Assembly (NCBI GenBank): GCA_017484285.1
Contig: JAFUTH010000014.1
Location: forward strand, 124,001 to 188,000
Direction of reading: 5' to 3'
DNA: 64,000 bases
From: Treponema sp.
GTDB taxonomy: Bacteria > Spirochaetota > Spirochaetia > Treponematales > Treponemataceae
This document shows positions 18,910 through 27,660 of the stretch, piece by piece. A program made the position numbers and the translations under genes. Positions within the stretch are counted from its first letter, which is position 1. Every line of letters begins with the position of its first letter. The notes under the pieces were generated by a model that made no database searches, was not told where the DNA came from, and was given only the letters and a program-made list of their open reading frames with translations.

Positions 18910-20991
18910 ATGAAGGTTCGTAGTTTGCAGTTCAAGTTGATGGCGGTTGTGCTTGCGGTTGCCGTTGTATCGAATGTGGCGATGGCGCTTATTGCGCGAT
19001 TTTTGGCGAATGATACCGTTGATGAAACTGTTCATCAGCTCTTGGATTCGGTGACGAACGATGTCGCTGGTTCTATCGAAGACGAAGTTGCAAAGCAGTT
19101 CCGTTTGTTTGAGGGAATCGCGCTTATCGACTTCATACAAGACGAAAATATTCCGTTTGATGAAAAATGCGAACGAATGCTCTCGCTCAATGCGGTCGGC
19201 TCAGAATATGAAAACATCACGTACTACACCGTTAATGGCGAAAACAGGACGAAAGACGGTCGTATTGTCAAACTTGTTGACCGTGAATACATCAAACAGG
19301 CTTCTAAAGGCAAAAAATACGTGAGTGATCCGTTCTTTAGTTCCGTTGCGAATGCCTTACTGCAAACGTATGCTGTTCCAGTAAAGTCAAGTTCTGGGCA
19401 AATAATCGGCTTGGTTGGCGCAAACACCTGGGGCGACACGCTTTCCAAAGCAATCGAGGACATCGACGAAAACGAAGATTCTGACATCATCGTTATAAAC
19501 CGCGACACGAACATCGTGGTGGCGACCACTTCTTCAAAAGCGACGATTGGCGAGCGCGCTGACGACATGCAGAACGCGGATGTCATGATGGATTTCCTCA
19601 TCGGACTCAAATCTGGTTCAATCGGTGGCGGCTCATTCGTTGACCCCGTTACAAAAGTAAAATACACGGCGGCATATCGTCCTGTTCCAAATACAGATTG
19701 GTCTGCGCTCTATTTCTGCCCGTACGATGATTTTTTCAGCGGGTTAATGGTAATGCTCCGGGCGATGATGATTACGCTCGTTGTCATTTTAGCAGTCGCG
19801 CTTGTCGCAAGTTACCTCACGGCGCACCTTTCGATTAAGCCACTCCTCGTGCTCAAAAATGCAATCTCTGAAATCGCAACGGGCGACGCCGACCTCACCA
19901 AGCGCATTACGGTCACCTCAAACGATGAGATTGGTGATGTTGTCACGGGCTTCAATGCATTTTCCGAAAAACTCCACGAAATCATCTCACAGGTCAAGAA
20001 TTCAAAGGATAACCTCGGCACGGTCGGTGACAATCTCTCGGCGAGCACTGAGGACACGAGCGCATCAATCACGCAGATTCTCGCGAATATCGAGAGCATT
20101 CACAGTCAGATAAACAATCAGAGCCAGAGCGTGCATGAGACGGCGGGCGCGGTCAACGAAATCGCGTCAAACATCGAGTCGCTTGAGCATATGATTGAAA
20201 AACAGTCGAGCGGTGTTTCTGAGGCGAGCGCGGCAGTCGAAGAGATGATCGGCAACATCAAGTCGGTCAACAATTCGGTCGAAAAAATGTCCACTTCGTT
20301 TGAAGCACTTTCCGAGAGCGCGCATGAAGGCACAAAGGTGCAGAGTGAAGTAAACGAGCGCGTTGAAGAAATCAAATCGCTCAGCGAGACGTTGCAGGAA
20401 GCGAACGTTGCAATCGCGTCAATCGCAAGTCAGACGAATCTTCTCGCGATGAACGCGGCAATCGAGGCTGCGCATGCGGGCGAGGCGGGCAAGGGCTTTG
20501 CGGTCGTCGCCGATGAAATCCGTAAACTTTCCGAGACCTCTTCGGTGCAGTCAAAAACAATCGGCGATCAACTCACGAGTATTCAGCAGGCAATCACGAG
20601 CGTTGTCACGGCTTCTGCCCGCTCAAGCGACGCATTCCGCACGGTCTCAAACAAAATCTCCGAGACCGACGAGCTTGTCCGACAAATCAAGGCAGCAATG
20701 GAAGAGCAAAACGAAGGCTCTCAGCAAATCAGTACGGCGCTCCACGTCATGAACGACAGCTCGCTTGAAGTGCGCAACGCGGGCAAAGAAATGATGGAAG
20801 GAAATCAGGCGATTCTTTCTGAGGTGCGTAATTTGCAGGACGCAACGGGCGTAATTCAAGGCTCAATGCAAGAAATGTCGGTCGGCGCGCGAAAAATTAA
20901 TGAGACGGGCGAGGCGCTTAAGGGAATCTCTCAGCAAGTCAAGCTCTCAATCGACGAAATCGGCGGTCAAATCGATAAATTTACGGTCTAA
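18910..20991 (+). CDS. Methyl-accepting chemotaxis protein with Cache sensor domain
   Basis: A 693-residue chemoreceptor. Membrane segment 1 lies at residues 9-30 and a periplasmic Cache-type domain at about 35-275 (YSDPFFSS-like section [16 protein letters not shown]). Segment 2 lies near 280-305, HAMP at 306-358, and a signalling domain with the conserved tip around [20 protein letters not shown] near 500. The true start is the ATG at 18910 behind AAGGAGG at 18890-18896; upstream in-frame codons overlap the promoter. A -10 TAAAAT at 18836-18841 pairs with TTGTAT at 18814. No CheB/CheR docking pentapeptide is obvious at the C-terminus (KFTV). The ligand is unknown. Confidence 0.93.
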   Translation: MKVRSLQFKLMAVVLAVAVVSNVAMALIARFLANDTVDETVHQLLDSVTNDVAGSIEDEVAKQFRLFEGIALIDFIQDENIPFDEKCERMLSLNAVGSEYENITYYTVNGENRTKDGRIVKLVDREYIKQASKGKKYVSDPFFSSVANALLQTYAVPVKSSSGQIIGLVGANTWGDTLSKAIEDIDENEDSDIIVINRDTNIVVATTSSKATIGERADDMQNADVMMDFLIGLKSGSIGGGSFVDPVTKVKYTAAYRPVPNTDWSALYFCPYDDFFSGLMVMLRAMMITLVVILAVALVASYLTAHLSIKPLLVLKNAISEIATGDADLTKRITVTSNDEIGDVVTGFNAFSEKLHEIISQVKNSKDNLGTVGDNLSASTEDTSASITQILANIESIHSQINNQSQSVHETAGAVNEIASNIESLEHMIEKQSSGVSEASAAVEEMIGNIKSVNNSVEKMSTSFEALSESAHEGTKVQSEVNERVEEIKSLSETLQEANVAIASIASQTNLLAMNAAIEAAHAGEAGKGFAVVADEIRKLSETSSVQSKTIGDQLTSIQQAITSVVTASARSSDAFRTVSNKISETDELVRQIKAAMEEQNEGSQQISTALHVMNDSSLEVRNAGKEMMEGNQAILSEVRNLQDATGVIQGSMQEMSVGARKINETGEALKGISQQVKLSIDEIGGQIDKFTV

Positions 20992-21014
20992 TACTAAAAT
21001 ATCCCCCCTCTTTC

Positions 21015-21047
21015 AGGAGACTTGAGCAATCAGGTCTCCTTTTTTTT
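21015..21047 (+). terminator. Rho-independent terminator after the chemoreceptor gene
   Basis: Arms AGGAGAC and GTCTCCT around a 12-nt loop, followed by a run of eight T. Confidence 0.9.
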
Positions 21048-21088
21048 ACAAAAAACATGAAAATTTGTAAAATTCTTTTATCTTTTTG

Positions 21089-21117
21089 TTGACAGAAACT
21101 GATAGTGACACTATCAT
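21089..21117 (+). promoter_or_regulatory. Sigma70-type promoter of the outer-membrane protein gene
   Basis: TTGACA at 21089-21094 and TATCAT at 21112-21117 with 17-bp spacing. The expected start is near 21124, giving a leader of about 68 nt. Operator-like palindrome 1 fills the spacer and overlaps the -10; palindrome 2 lies just downstream of the start. Confidence 0.8.
21100..21116. promoter_or_regulatory. Operator-like palindrome 1
   Basis: TGATAGTGACACTATCA, a near-perfect 17-bp palindrome between the -35 and -10. Occupancy would block RNA polymerase. The size and symmetry fit a TetR-type dimer, and a TetR-family gene lies in the same locus at 26844. Confidence 0.75.
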
Positions 21118-21134
21118 AAAACCGTAAATGAAAC

Positions 21135-21151
21135 TGATAGTTACACTATCA
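21135..21151. promoter_or_regulatory. Operator-like palindrome 2
   Basis: TGATAGTTACACTATCA, differing from palindrome 1 at one position. The centre-to-centre distance is 35 bp, so both sites lie at a similar DNA-helix face. Confidence 0.75.
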
Positions 21152-21191
21152 AAATAATTTTTTCTTGCTTGTTTTTCAAAAGGGGGAAACT

Positions 21192-23108
21192 ATGAAAAAA
21201 CTGGTAGCAGCTTTTGCGGGATTGGCGGTCGCGTGCGGCGTGTCATTCGCGGAAACATATGAGACTTTAAAAGCTCATACCTTGCAGACATCCATCGGTG
21301 ATATTTCATTCGGCGCGTGGGGACGCTCGACGTTTGAATTCGGTCACCAAAAACAGAGTACGAAGATTGGTGTAGATTTGACTTCGACAGGAAATACAGC
21401 GGTAACATTGGGGACGCAGGCAATTACCTCATACGTCCAAAATGGTGGTAGTGCTTATGACGCAAGTACAGACGATGCTACAACCTATGCCACAACTGTT
21501 GCTACTGCCGCTGCCACTCAGCTTGGAACTGCATTATTGAGTGGTGACGCAACTGCAATTGCGACTTTGCAAGGACTTGGTTTGACAGTTGATGCCGCAG
21601 GTGTGCAGGCATACGGTGAGCTTGTTGGAAATGCCGTCGGAGCAACCATTCTTTATTCGGGGCTCAAAGCTTTCGACACCAATGGCGAAGTAACCGACAC
21701 GTCAAACTATGCGGCGATTGAGCCTGACTGGTCGTACGGAAACCGCATCGGCTTTTGGATTATCGGACGCACGCCGAATGAGCACTTCGGCTTCGATTTC
21801 AACTTGGATGCCGACGGTCGCGCGCTCTTCGTCCACAAACTCTGGGATTCAACAGAATCAACGGCTGACACAAACTACAACGAAGACGGAAAATATGCTG
21901 TGGCAATCGGCGACCAGGCGAAAATGTGGGGCTTGTTCGACAATCCGCTCTTCCAGACAAAGGTTGCGTTTGGTCGTATGCGTGAGCAGGAATTGCGCGG
22001 CACAATCGGCGACTTCGGTCAGCGCGAGTCAAGCGATGTAAAATCAGAAGACGATATTTTCCAGGAAATTTGGACGGCAACCGGCTTGTTCTTGTCTGTA
22101 AAGGGAATGGAAGATTCGGTTCTTAACGGCTTCTACGCGAACGCATCAATTGACCCGGCAGGACTCATCGGAATTACGACAGACTCTACGGGCACGCTTA
22201 CCTATTCTGACAGCGCAACCGACACCGACAGGTCAAAATCAATCAGCCTGTACAAAGCTATGCGCAATTTCCAGGGGGGCATCGGCTACACTGTTCCGGG
22301 AATCGCACAGATTAAAGCTCAGTATTGGGGCGACTCAATCGACACGTCAAACTACCGCTATGCAACGAGCACGTACAAAACCGCTCGCGACGCAGGCTTC
22401 GGACTCAACGACTACTACGGACGCATGGAATTCGGCATCGACTGGCTCGGCTTTATGGGCGGCGCCACAAGTTTCCTTGACCCGAAACTCGACCTCGAGA
22501 AAACACCGAACGCAAACCTCATCGAGCTTGGCTTTAAAGTACCGATTGTCACCGACTCAGACCTTCGCGACTACGACCCGGAGAAATTCTACAACTGGTA
22601 CACCTGCTTGGGAACGATGGGCGTTATTCAGAAAGGATTCATCTTGTACAAAGCGCACGTGTGGGGCGGACAGGGCGTGTCAAACCTTGCCCAGTACACC
22701 GACATGGGTAACGGCATGAACCTCACGATGGCAAAAGGCGACGGAGCTGACATCATCATGGCGGGCTTTGATGCGCTCGCAGAAGTGTGTATCAATCCGT
22801 TCGGAAAGCAGGACGTGTTCGTCGGTCTCTCTGGAAACTACAACATCACGAACGCGACTGCTGACGGTACCGTAAGCGCTCTTGGCAACACGCTCTCTGT
22901 TTCTGACTTGAAGCTCCAGCAGCACAATTTCGCGGCTGAGTTGTATGTCAAGAAAACATTCGCTGCAAACAACTTCATGTTCGCAGGAATCGCAGGCAAC
23001 TGGTCAATTCAGAGTCTCGAGGGCACGGTTAACAGCGTCGTTGACTTGAGCTACAAAGCAAAAGCACAGAAATTCTACATGCCAATCGGCGTAGAGCTTT
23101 TCTTCTAA
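21192..23108 (+). CDS. Outer-membrane beta-barrel protein, putative porin
   Basis: A 638-residue secreted protein. The signal peptide (MKKLVAAFAGLAVACGVSFA) ends with an AXA-type cleavage site. The mature chain has alternating aromatic strands, many Gly/Asn turns, and ends in VELFF, a C-terminal aromatic as used for barrel assembly. Residues about 62-165 form a Thr/Ala-rich, low-aromatic segment unlike the rest, perhaps an exposed loop or insertion. It leads the putative alpha-galactoside locus and is tightly controlled by two palindromes. AGGGGG precedes the ATG. Family identity is not certain; similar proteins are common in treponemes. Confidence 0.72.
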   Translation: MKKLVAAFAGLAVACGVSFAETYETLKAHTLQTSIGDISFGAWGRSTFEFGHQKQSTKIGVDLTSTGNTAVTLGTQAITSYVQNGGSAYDASTDDATTYATTVATAAATQLGTALLSGDATAIATLQGLGLTVDAAGVQAYGELVGNAVGATILYSGLKAFDTNGEVTDTSNYAAIEPDWSYGNRIGFWIIGRTPNEHFGFDFNLDADGRALFVHKLWDSTESTADTNYNEDGKYAVAIGDQAKMWGLFDNPLFQTKVAFGRMREQELRGTIGDFGQRESSDVKSEDDIFQEIWTATGLFLSVKGMEDSVLNGFYANASIDPAGLIGITTDSTGTLTYSDSATDTDRSKSISLYKAMRNFQGGIGYTVPGIAQIKAQYWGDSIDTSNYRYATSTYKTARDAGFGLNDYYGRMEFGIDWLGFMGGATSFLDPKLDLEKTPNANLIELGFKVPIVTDSDLRDYDPEKFYNWYTCLGTMGVIQKGFILYKAHVWGGQGVSNLAQYTDMGNGMNLTMAKGDGADIIMAGFDALAEVCINPFGKQDVFVGLSGNYNITNATADGTVSALGNTLSVSDLKLQQHNFAAELYVKKTFAANNFMFAGIAGNWSIQSLEGTVNSVVDLSYKAKAQKFYMPIGVELFF

Positions 23109-23132
23109 AAAAACTGAACAAGGAGTTGAATC

Positions 23133-25052
23133 ATGACTGAAATCAGACGGAATGAATACATCTATCACGGGTTGGAAACGACCGATAGCGAAAACCGCAT
23201 TCTCGACACTCTTTCTATTGATTCTCTCCTTGATTCGTGCGTTGGCTCAGGGATTTCGGGCGAGCAGGCGGACTTTTGCAAAGCGCATGATTTCGCGTTC
23301 TACGGCTCTGGCTGGCAGAGTTGGGGCTTTGGCGGTGAGATTGACGTGGGCGAATATCAGAAAAAATATTTCCCGATTGTGCCACAGTGGAAGCAGTATT
23401 TCACGATTCCGGGAAAATTGCCAAAACGCGTGAGCTCAAAAAAACTGCTCGTCGGTTCGTTCATCATCTATTTACGGTGGAACAACGGCGGAAAGAATGT
23501 GTACCTTGCGCTCGCTTCGGTCGGAAATTGCGGGGGTGAAAAAGCACTGCCGCCTGTCAATTTCTATGTAAGCCGAAAAAAACGCACGATTACCTGCACG
23601 GCGTATGCTGACGGAAAAACATGGCACGACGGCGAGAAAATTGCAGAGCTTGCTGTTTTTGCTTCGTCTGACTTTTTTGCCTTGCGGGATAAAATTCAAA
23701 ATCTTTTTGCTTCGGAAAAATCTGTTCGCTTCGGAACGCTTAACTTCTTGAATTCGACTCCCGAAAAATCAAAAATCACGGTGGGTGGCTGGGAATCCTG
23801 GTACAACCACTACGCTGACATCAACCAAGAGCTTATCAAGGGCGACTTGGAAGGGCTTTCGGCAACCGAAAATCTGATTAAAAAAGAATTCATCGAAAAG
23901 AAAAAGCCCTGCGTGTTCCAAGTCGATGACGGCTGGGAAATCTCGCTCGGCGACTGGGATGCCAGAAGAACACGCTTTCCCGGCGGCATGACGGCTCTTG
24001 CGTCTTCGATCGCAGAAAAAGGCTATGTTCCGGGGCTTTGGATGGCTCCGTTCATCATTGACTGGCGGAGTGAATTCGCAAAGGCTCACCGTGACTGGAT
24101 TTTATGCGACAAAAAAGGAAAGCCGATTGCCGCGGGCTTGAATCCGCTCTGGGGCGACACTTTCGGAAAAGAGCAGCCCTCGCTTCCGTGGTCTTACTTT
24201 TGCTTTGATTTGAGCCGCGACGATGTGCTTAATTATCTTGACAATCTTATTGAAACTGCCGTGAACGAGTGGGGCTTTAGATACTTAAAACTCGACTTTC
24301 TCTTTGCGGGAATGATTCGCGGCAGCTTCAAGAATGGCGGTGCGGCGTACGAGTGGTATGACCGAGCTGTGAAAGTGCTTACGAAGCGGACGGTGAACAA
24401 AAAGGGCGAGCGAGTGGCGTATTTGGGGTGCGGGCTTCCGTTTGAGGCGAGTTTCAATGCGTTCCCGCTCTCGCGAATCGGGCCTGACACCAAAGAAGAC
24501 TGGGATGTGGCTTGGATGAATACGGCGAATTTCCCGTCACGAACGAGTGCGTTTGCGAACATGCAGAGTACGCTCGGACATGCGTTCTGGAATCAAGGCG
24601 TGTACATCAACGATCCCGATGTTGTCTTCTTGCGCTATGAGAACATCAGCTTGACCGACAAAGAAAAAATTCTTGTCGCGCTTGTGAACTTCCTTTTTGC
24701 GAGCCAGATTATGCACTCTGACGACCCCGTGCATTTCGATTCAGAAAAAGAAGGAAGTTTCACGAAAAAAATCTGCTCACTCTATGAGCAGTTCGGGGAA
24801 GAAGACTTCGGCGTGGAGAACAAAAACTCTCTCTGCTACTTCATCTTCTCAAAAAAACGAGATTCGGAGAATCCGAGATACACAGGCTTCATCAATCTCG
24901 GTGAAAAGCCAGTTTACATAGACCGAAGCGAACTCGTTTCAAGATTCAGCAAACGGGTTGAAAACTTGGAAAGCGTAGTTGAATACGCAGAACGAACGAA
25001 TGACGGCTTCATTTTTGAACCTCATTCGATTTCGATTTATGAAGTGAAATAA
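23133..25052 (+). CDS. GH36-like alpha-galactosidase
   Basis: A 639-residue, apparently cytoplasmic glycoside hydrolase with no signal peptide. The catalytic barrel begins near residue 215 (GGWESWYNHYADI), with FQVDDGWE near 263 and GLWMAPFIID near 300. The probable nucleophile Asp is in YLKLDFLFAG near 385, and the probable acid/base Asp in RIGPDTKEDW near 450. The arrangement fits clan GH-D (GH36/GH27/GH31-like) enzymes that cleave alpha-galactosides such as melibiose and raffinose. It follows the porin gene by 24 bp with an AAGGAG site and precedes a MelB-type symporter, which supports the substrate guess. Confidence 0.8.
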   Translation: MTEIRRNEYIYHGLETTDSENRILDTLSIDSLLDSCVGSGISGEQADFCKAHDFAFYGSGWQSWGFGGEIDVGEYQKKYFPIVPQWKQYFTIPGKLPKRVSSKKLLVGSFIIYLRWNNGGKNVYLALASVGNCGGEKALPPVNFYVSRKKRTITCTAYADGKTWHDGEKIAELAVFASSDFFALRDKIQNLFASEKSVRFGTLNFLNSTPEKSKITVGGWESWYNHYADINQELIKGDLEGLSATENLIKKEFIEKKKPCVFQVDDGWEISLGDWDARRTRFPGGMTALASSIAEKGYVPGLWMAPFIIDWRSEFAKAHRDWILCDKKGKPIAAGLNPLWGDTFGKEQPSLPWSYFCFDLSRDDVLNYLDNLIETAVNEWGFRYLKLDFLFAGMIRGSFKNGGAAYEWYDRAVKVLTKRTVNKKGERVAYLGCGLPFEASFNAFPLSRIGPDTKEDWDVAWMNTANFPSRTSAFANMQSTLGHAFWNQGVYINDPDVVFLRYENISLTDKEKILVALVNFLFASQIMHSDDPVHFDSEKEGSFTKKICSLYEQFGEEDFGVENKNSLCYFIFSKKRDSENPRYTGFINLGEKPVYIDRSELVSRFSKRVENLESVVEYAERTNDGFIFEPHSISIYEVK

Positions 25053-25056
25053 AGAA

Positions 25057-25223
25057 TGTCACACGGATTCGGGATTCCTACGGAATCCCTTTAAAGATAT
25101 GTTTTGTATTGATTTTGCGTTAGCAAAATCGAATCCGTGTGACACTTTTGGGGGTACGGGGGCGTAGCCCCTGTAGAGAGAGTAGCCGATTCTTCAGATG
25201 AGGCGTAGGGGGAGACTTCCCCC
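25057..25223. repeat. Structured interspersed repeat, copy A (full length)
   Basis: Outer arms TGTCACACGGATTCG (25057-25071) and its complement (25130-25144). Inside are two hairpins: GGGATTCCtacGGAATCCC and GATTTTGCgttaGCAAAATC. A second module follows: a GGGGcgtaGCCCC hairpin, AGAGAGAGTAGC, and a terminal GGGGGA-gac-TTCCCCC hairpin at 25208-25223. It fills most of the gap before the GT-B-like gene. Confidence 0.85.
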
Positions 25224-25240
25224 TTCAAGGAGAAAAATTT

Positions 25241-26737
25241 ATGGATAGAAGTTCTTGCATTTTTGGAAATATAATCGACAAAAAAACGCTTAAAAAGGCG
25301 GCGGCACAACAGAAAAAATTCCTCAAAAAGTTCGGCGATGACAGAAACACTCCGTATCATCTTGCCGCGATTGACAATGATGTGCTTACTCCCGCGTTCG
25401 GAGCGAAAGTGCTTGTGCTTTCAAAAGAACCGATGGGCGCACTTCCCGAAAAATCAATCATCATCGGAAATATCCGCATGGGCTTCGGGCATTACCGCAT
25501 CTCAATGGCGATGGCAAGTGCGGCTCACGCGATGGGGTACACTCCCTTGTGGCTCGATTTGAATTCGTTCCCTGAGACGACGGGAACAAAAATCATCGGC
25601 TACCAAAATCAGCTTTACTCAATGGCAAGCCGTCTTTCGCAAAAATCAAAGCTTTTCAATAAATTCTTCTGGGACCCGCTCAACACCGAGGGCTTCAAGC
25701 GGCTCACTTACAACGCGGGCGACCAAAAAACGGCGGAACTGATGACACCGATTCTCCACGATTTGCCGCGTGAGACTCCGTATATTGCCACGCATGTTTG
25801 GCCGAGCCAAGCGGCAGTTCACGCAGGATTTACGCAAGTGGTGAATGCAATTCCCGACAACTGGGCGATGGGCTTGCATTTAAGCGAGGGAGCGCTTCAT
25901 CTCGTTCAAACGCCGTCTTCGTATCTTGCCTACCGAACGCTCAAAGGCTTTGCGGGAGATGAAATCTTGAAACCAATGAGCGAAAAAGATATTTGCTATG
26001 CCGGTCACTACATGGACGATGAAATGGTCGCAAACATTGAATCTGATTGCAAAAAACGGCTTTCCCGAGTTCAAAATGGAAAACCGCTCCGATTCTTGCT
26101 CACGATTGGCGGTGCGGGCGCACAGGGCGACTATTTTGCTTCCCTTATCCGCACACTTCTTCCGTTCATCAGAGAAAAAAAAGCGGCTCTCTATCTGAAC
26201 ATCGGCGACTATGAAAATGTGTGGGGTATGTTCAAGGCAAAAATCCCCGGAATCGAAAACATGTCGCTCACGCACTTCAACGATTGGCCGTTCACAAAAC
26301 AATTCGCCGAAAATGCGCTGAATGACGAAAATTGTGCGGGCGAAGAGTCGTTCGGAATCCATGTGTTCTGCCACAAAGACATTTTTGCCGCCGTGTATGC
26401 CACAAATCTTTTGATTCGCGCGTGTGATGTCTTAATCACAAAGCCGAGTGAACTTGCGTTTTATCCCGTGCCGAAGCTCATGATTCAGCATGTCGGAGGA
26501 CACGAGTGCTGGGGTGCAATTCGCGCGGCAGAGGTCGGCGACGGAACGAGCGAATGTCCGACGGTGGACTACGCGAATTTCATGCTCCGTGAATTTATCG
26601 CTTCTCCCGACTTGCTTGAAAAAATGAATCATGCGATTATGGCGAATAAACGAGCCGGAATCTACAACGGCGCGTATCACGCGGTAGAAAAAGCGGTCGG
26701 TTTAGAAACGAGCAACTATGCGTGGCCAGGAAAATAA
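25241..26737 (+). CDS. GT-B-fold-like protein, possible glycosyltransferase
   Basis: A 498-residue cytoplasmic protein without a confident family name. Residues 75-100 (GNIRMGFGHYRISMAMA) resemble the N-terminal glycine-rich loop of GT28-type glycosyltransferases such as MurG and galactolipid synthases. The C-terminal third has LLTIGGAGAQGDYF near 287 and DVLITKPSELAFYPVPKLMI near 395, which parallels the sugar-nucleotide-binding half of that fold. A transferase acting on a sugar or glycolipid is plausible but unproven. It sits between the alpha-galactosidase and a TetR regulator, and both flanking gaps hold copies of one structured repeat. An AAGGAG site precedes the ATG. Confidence 0.55.
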   Translation: MDRSSCIFGNIIDKKTLKKAAAQQKKFLKKFGDDRNTPYHLAAIDNDVLTPAFGAKVLVLSKEPMGALPEKSIIIGNIRMGFGHYRISMAMASAAHAMGYTPLWLDLNSFPETTGTKIIGYQNQLYSMASRLSQKSKLFNKFFWDPLNTEGFKRLTYNAGDQKTAELMTPILHDLPRETPYIATHVWPSQAAVHAGFTQVVNAIPDNWAMGLHLSEGALHLVQTPSSYLAYRTLKGFAGDEILKPMSEKDICYAGHYMDDEMVANIESDCKKRLSRVQNGKPLRFLLTIGGAGAQGDYFASLIRTLLPFIREKKAALYLNIGDYENVWGMFKAKIPGIENMSLTHFNDWPFTKQFAENALNDENCAGEESFGIHVFCHKDIFAAVYATNLLIRACDVLITKPSELAFYPVPKLMIQHVGGHECWGAIRAAEVGDGTSECPTVDYANFMLREFIASPDLLEKMNHAIMANKRAGIYNGAYHAVEKAVGLETSNYAWPGK

Positions 26738-26741
26738 GAAT

Positions 26742-26827
26742 TGTCACACGGATTCGATTTTCCTACGGAAAATCAAAAAAAATTATAGCAAAAGAAATTG
26801 CGTTAGCAATTTCCAATCCGTGTGACA
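26742..26827. repeat. Structured interspersed repeat, copy B (short form)
   Basis: Outer arms TGTCACACGGATTCG and CCAATCCGTGTGACA. Inner hairpins are GATTTTCCtacGGAAAATC and GAAATTGCgttaGCAATTTC. Loops and tip pairs match copy A while the outer stem pairs differ on both sides, so pairing is conserved. The second GC-rich module is absent. Confidence 0.85.
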
Positions 26828-26843
26828 AAAAAGGTGAGTGGTT

Positions 26844-27512
26844 ATGAGTGAAATTCGAAAAGAAAAAAAAGACTCGCGGATTCAATCAATCATCGAATGC
26901 AGTTTCGGCTTGTTCTCGGAGAACGGCATTGAAAACATTTCGATGAACGACATTGCCGCAGCAAGCAAAATCGGTGTGGCTTCGCTCTACCGCTACTTTC
27001 AGACAAAAGAAGAACTTGCGATTGAAGTTGCGATTTACGCTTGGAACATCGAAAAATCGGTCTTCAAGGAAGTGTTCACTTCGGGCGAATACACCGCTCT
27101 TTCTGGCTTTGAGCAGGTGAAATCCCTGCTTGAAGTCTTTGCGGACGCGATTGTCACGCAGCGGAGCTTCTTCGGCTTTATCTACTACTTCGATTCGTTC
27201 ATCAAAAAAGAAAAGGTCTCCGCTGACCGTCTTTGTGAATACGAGCGCACGATTGTCGAAATGAACTCGATTGTTTTGAGTGCGCTTGAAAAAGGAATCG
27301 CTGACGGCTCAATCAGCTTCACGGGCAGCAAAAACGAAGTGCTTGCTTCTGCGAGCGTGCAGGAAATGTTCACCACGATGATGCATTCCCTCTTCTGTCT
27401 CGCACAAAAACTCTCGATTTCAGGCGACTTGCTCAATATGGACACCGTCGTCGAAGCGAGAAAACAAATTGAAATTTTAATAAACATAATTCTTGTTGCA
27501 TTAAAAAATTGA
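26844..27512 (+). CDS. TetR-family transcriptional regulator
   Basis: A 222-residue repressor. The N-terminal helix-turn-helix spans residues 12-55 with NISMNDIAAASKIGVASLYRYF. A helical ligand/dimer domain follows. ATG at 26844 has AAGGTGA seven bases upstream and is preferred over an in-frame GTG at 26838. Lying among porin, glycosidase and MelB genes, it is the natural candidate to bind the twin TGATAGT palindromes at the porin promoter. No such palindrome is seen before the regulator itself. The effector is unknown. Confidence 0.9.
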   Translation: MSEIRKEKKDSRIQSIIECSFGLFSENGIENISMNDIAAASKIGVASLYRYFQTKEELAIEVAIYAWNIEKSVFKEVFTSGEYTALSGFEQVKSLLEVFADAIVTQRSFFGFIYYFDSFIKKEKVSADRLCEYERTIVEMNSIVLSALEKGIADGSISFTGSKNEVLASASVQEMFTTMMHSLFCLAQKLSISGDLLNMDTVVEARKQIEILINIILVALKN

Positions 27513-27516
27513 AAAA

Positions 27517-27642
27517 ATCCACAGATTAGCACAGATGAACACAGATTAAAGATTTGATTTTATGAAAAGTCGCTCGTGTTAATTTGAACGCTTTTCAACT
27601 ATTAAATATAAAATCTGTGAAAATCTGTGTCTATCTGTGGAT
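27517..27642. repeat. CACAGAT palindromic repeat, full copy
   Basis: Arms 27517-27547 and 27612-27642 each hold three CACAGAT/ATCTGTG units at about 10-bp spacing and pair with one another. The 64-bp centre has its own weaker inverted repeat (GAAAAG with CTTTTC). It lies between the TetR and melB-like genes. Confidence 0.85.
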
Positions 27643-27660
27643 AAAAAAAAGGGGGCGAAT

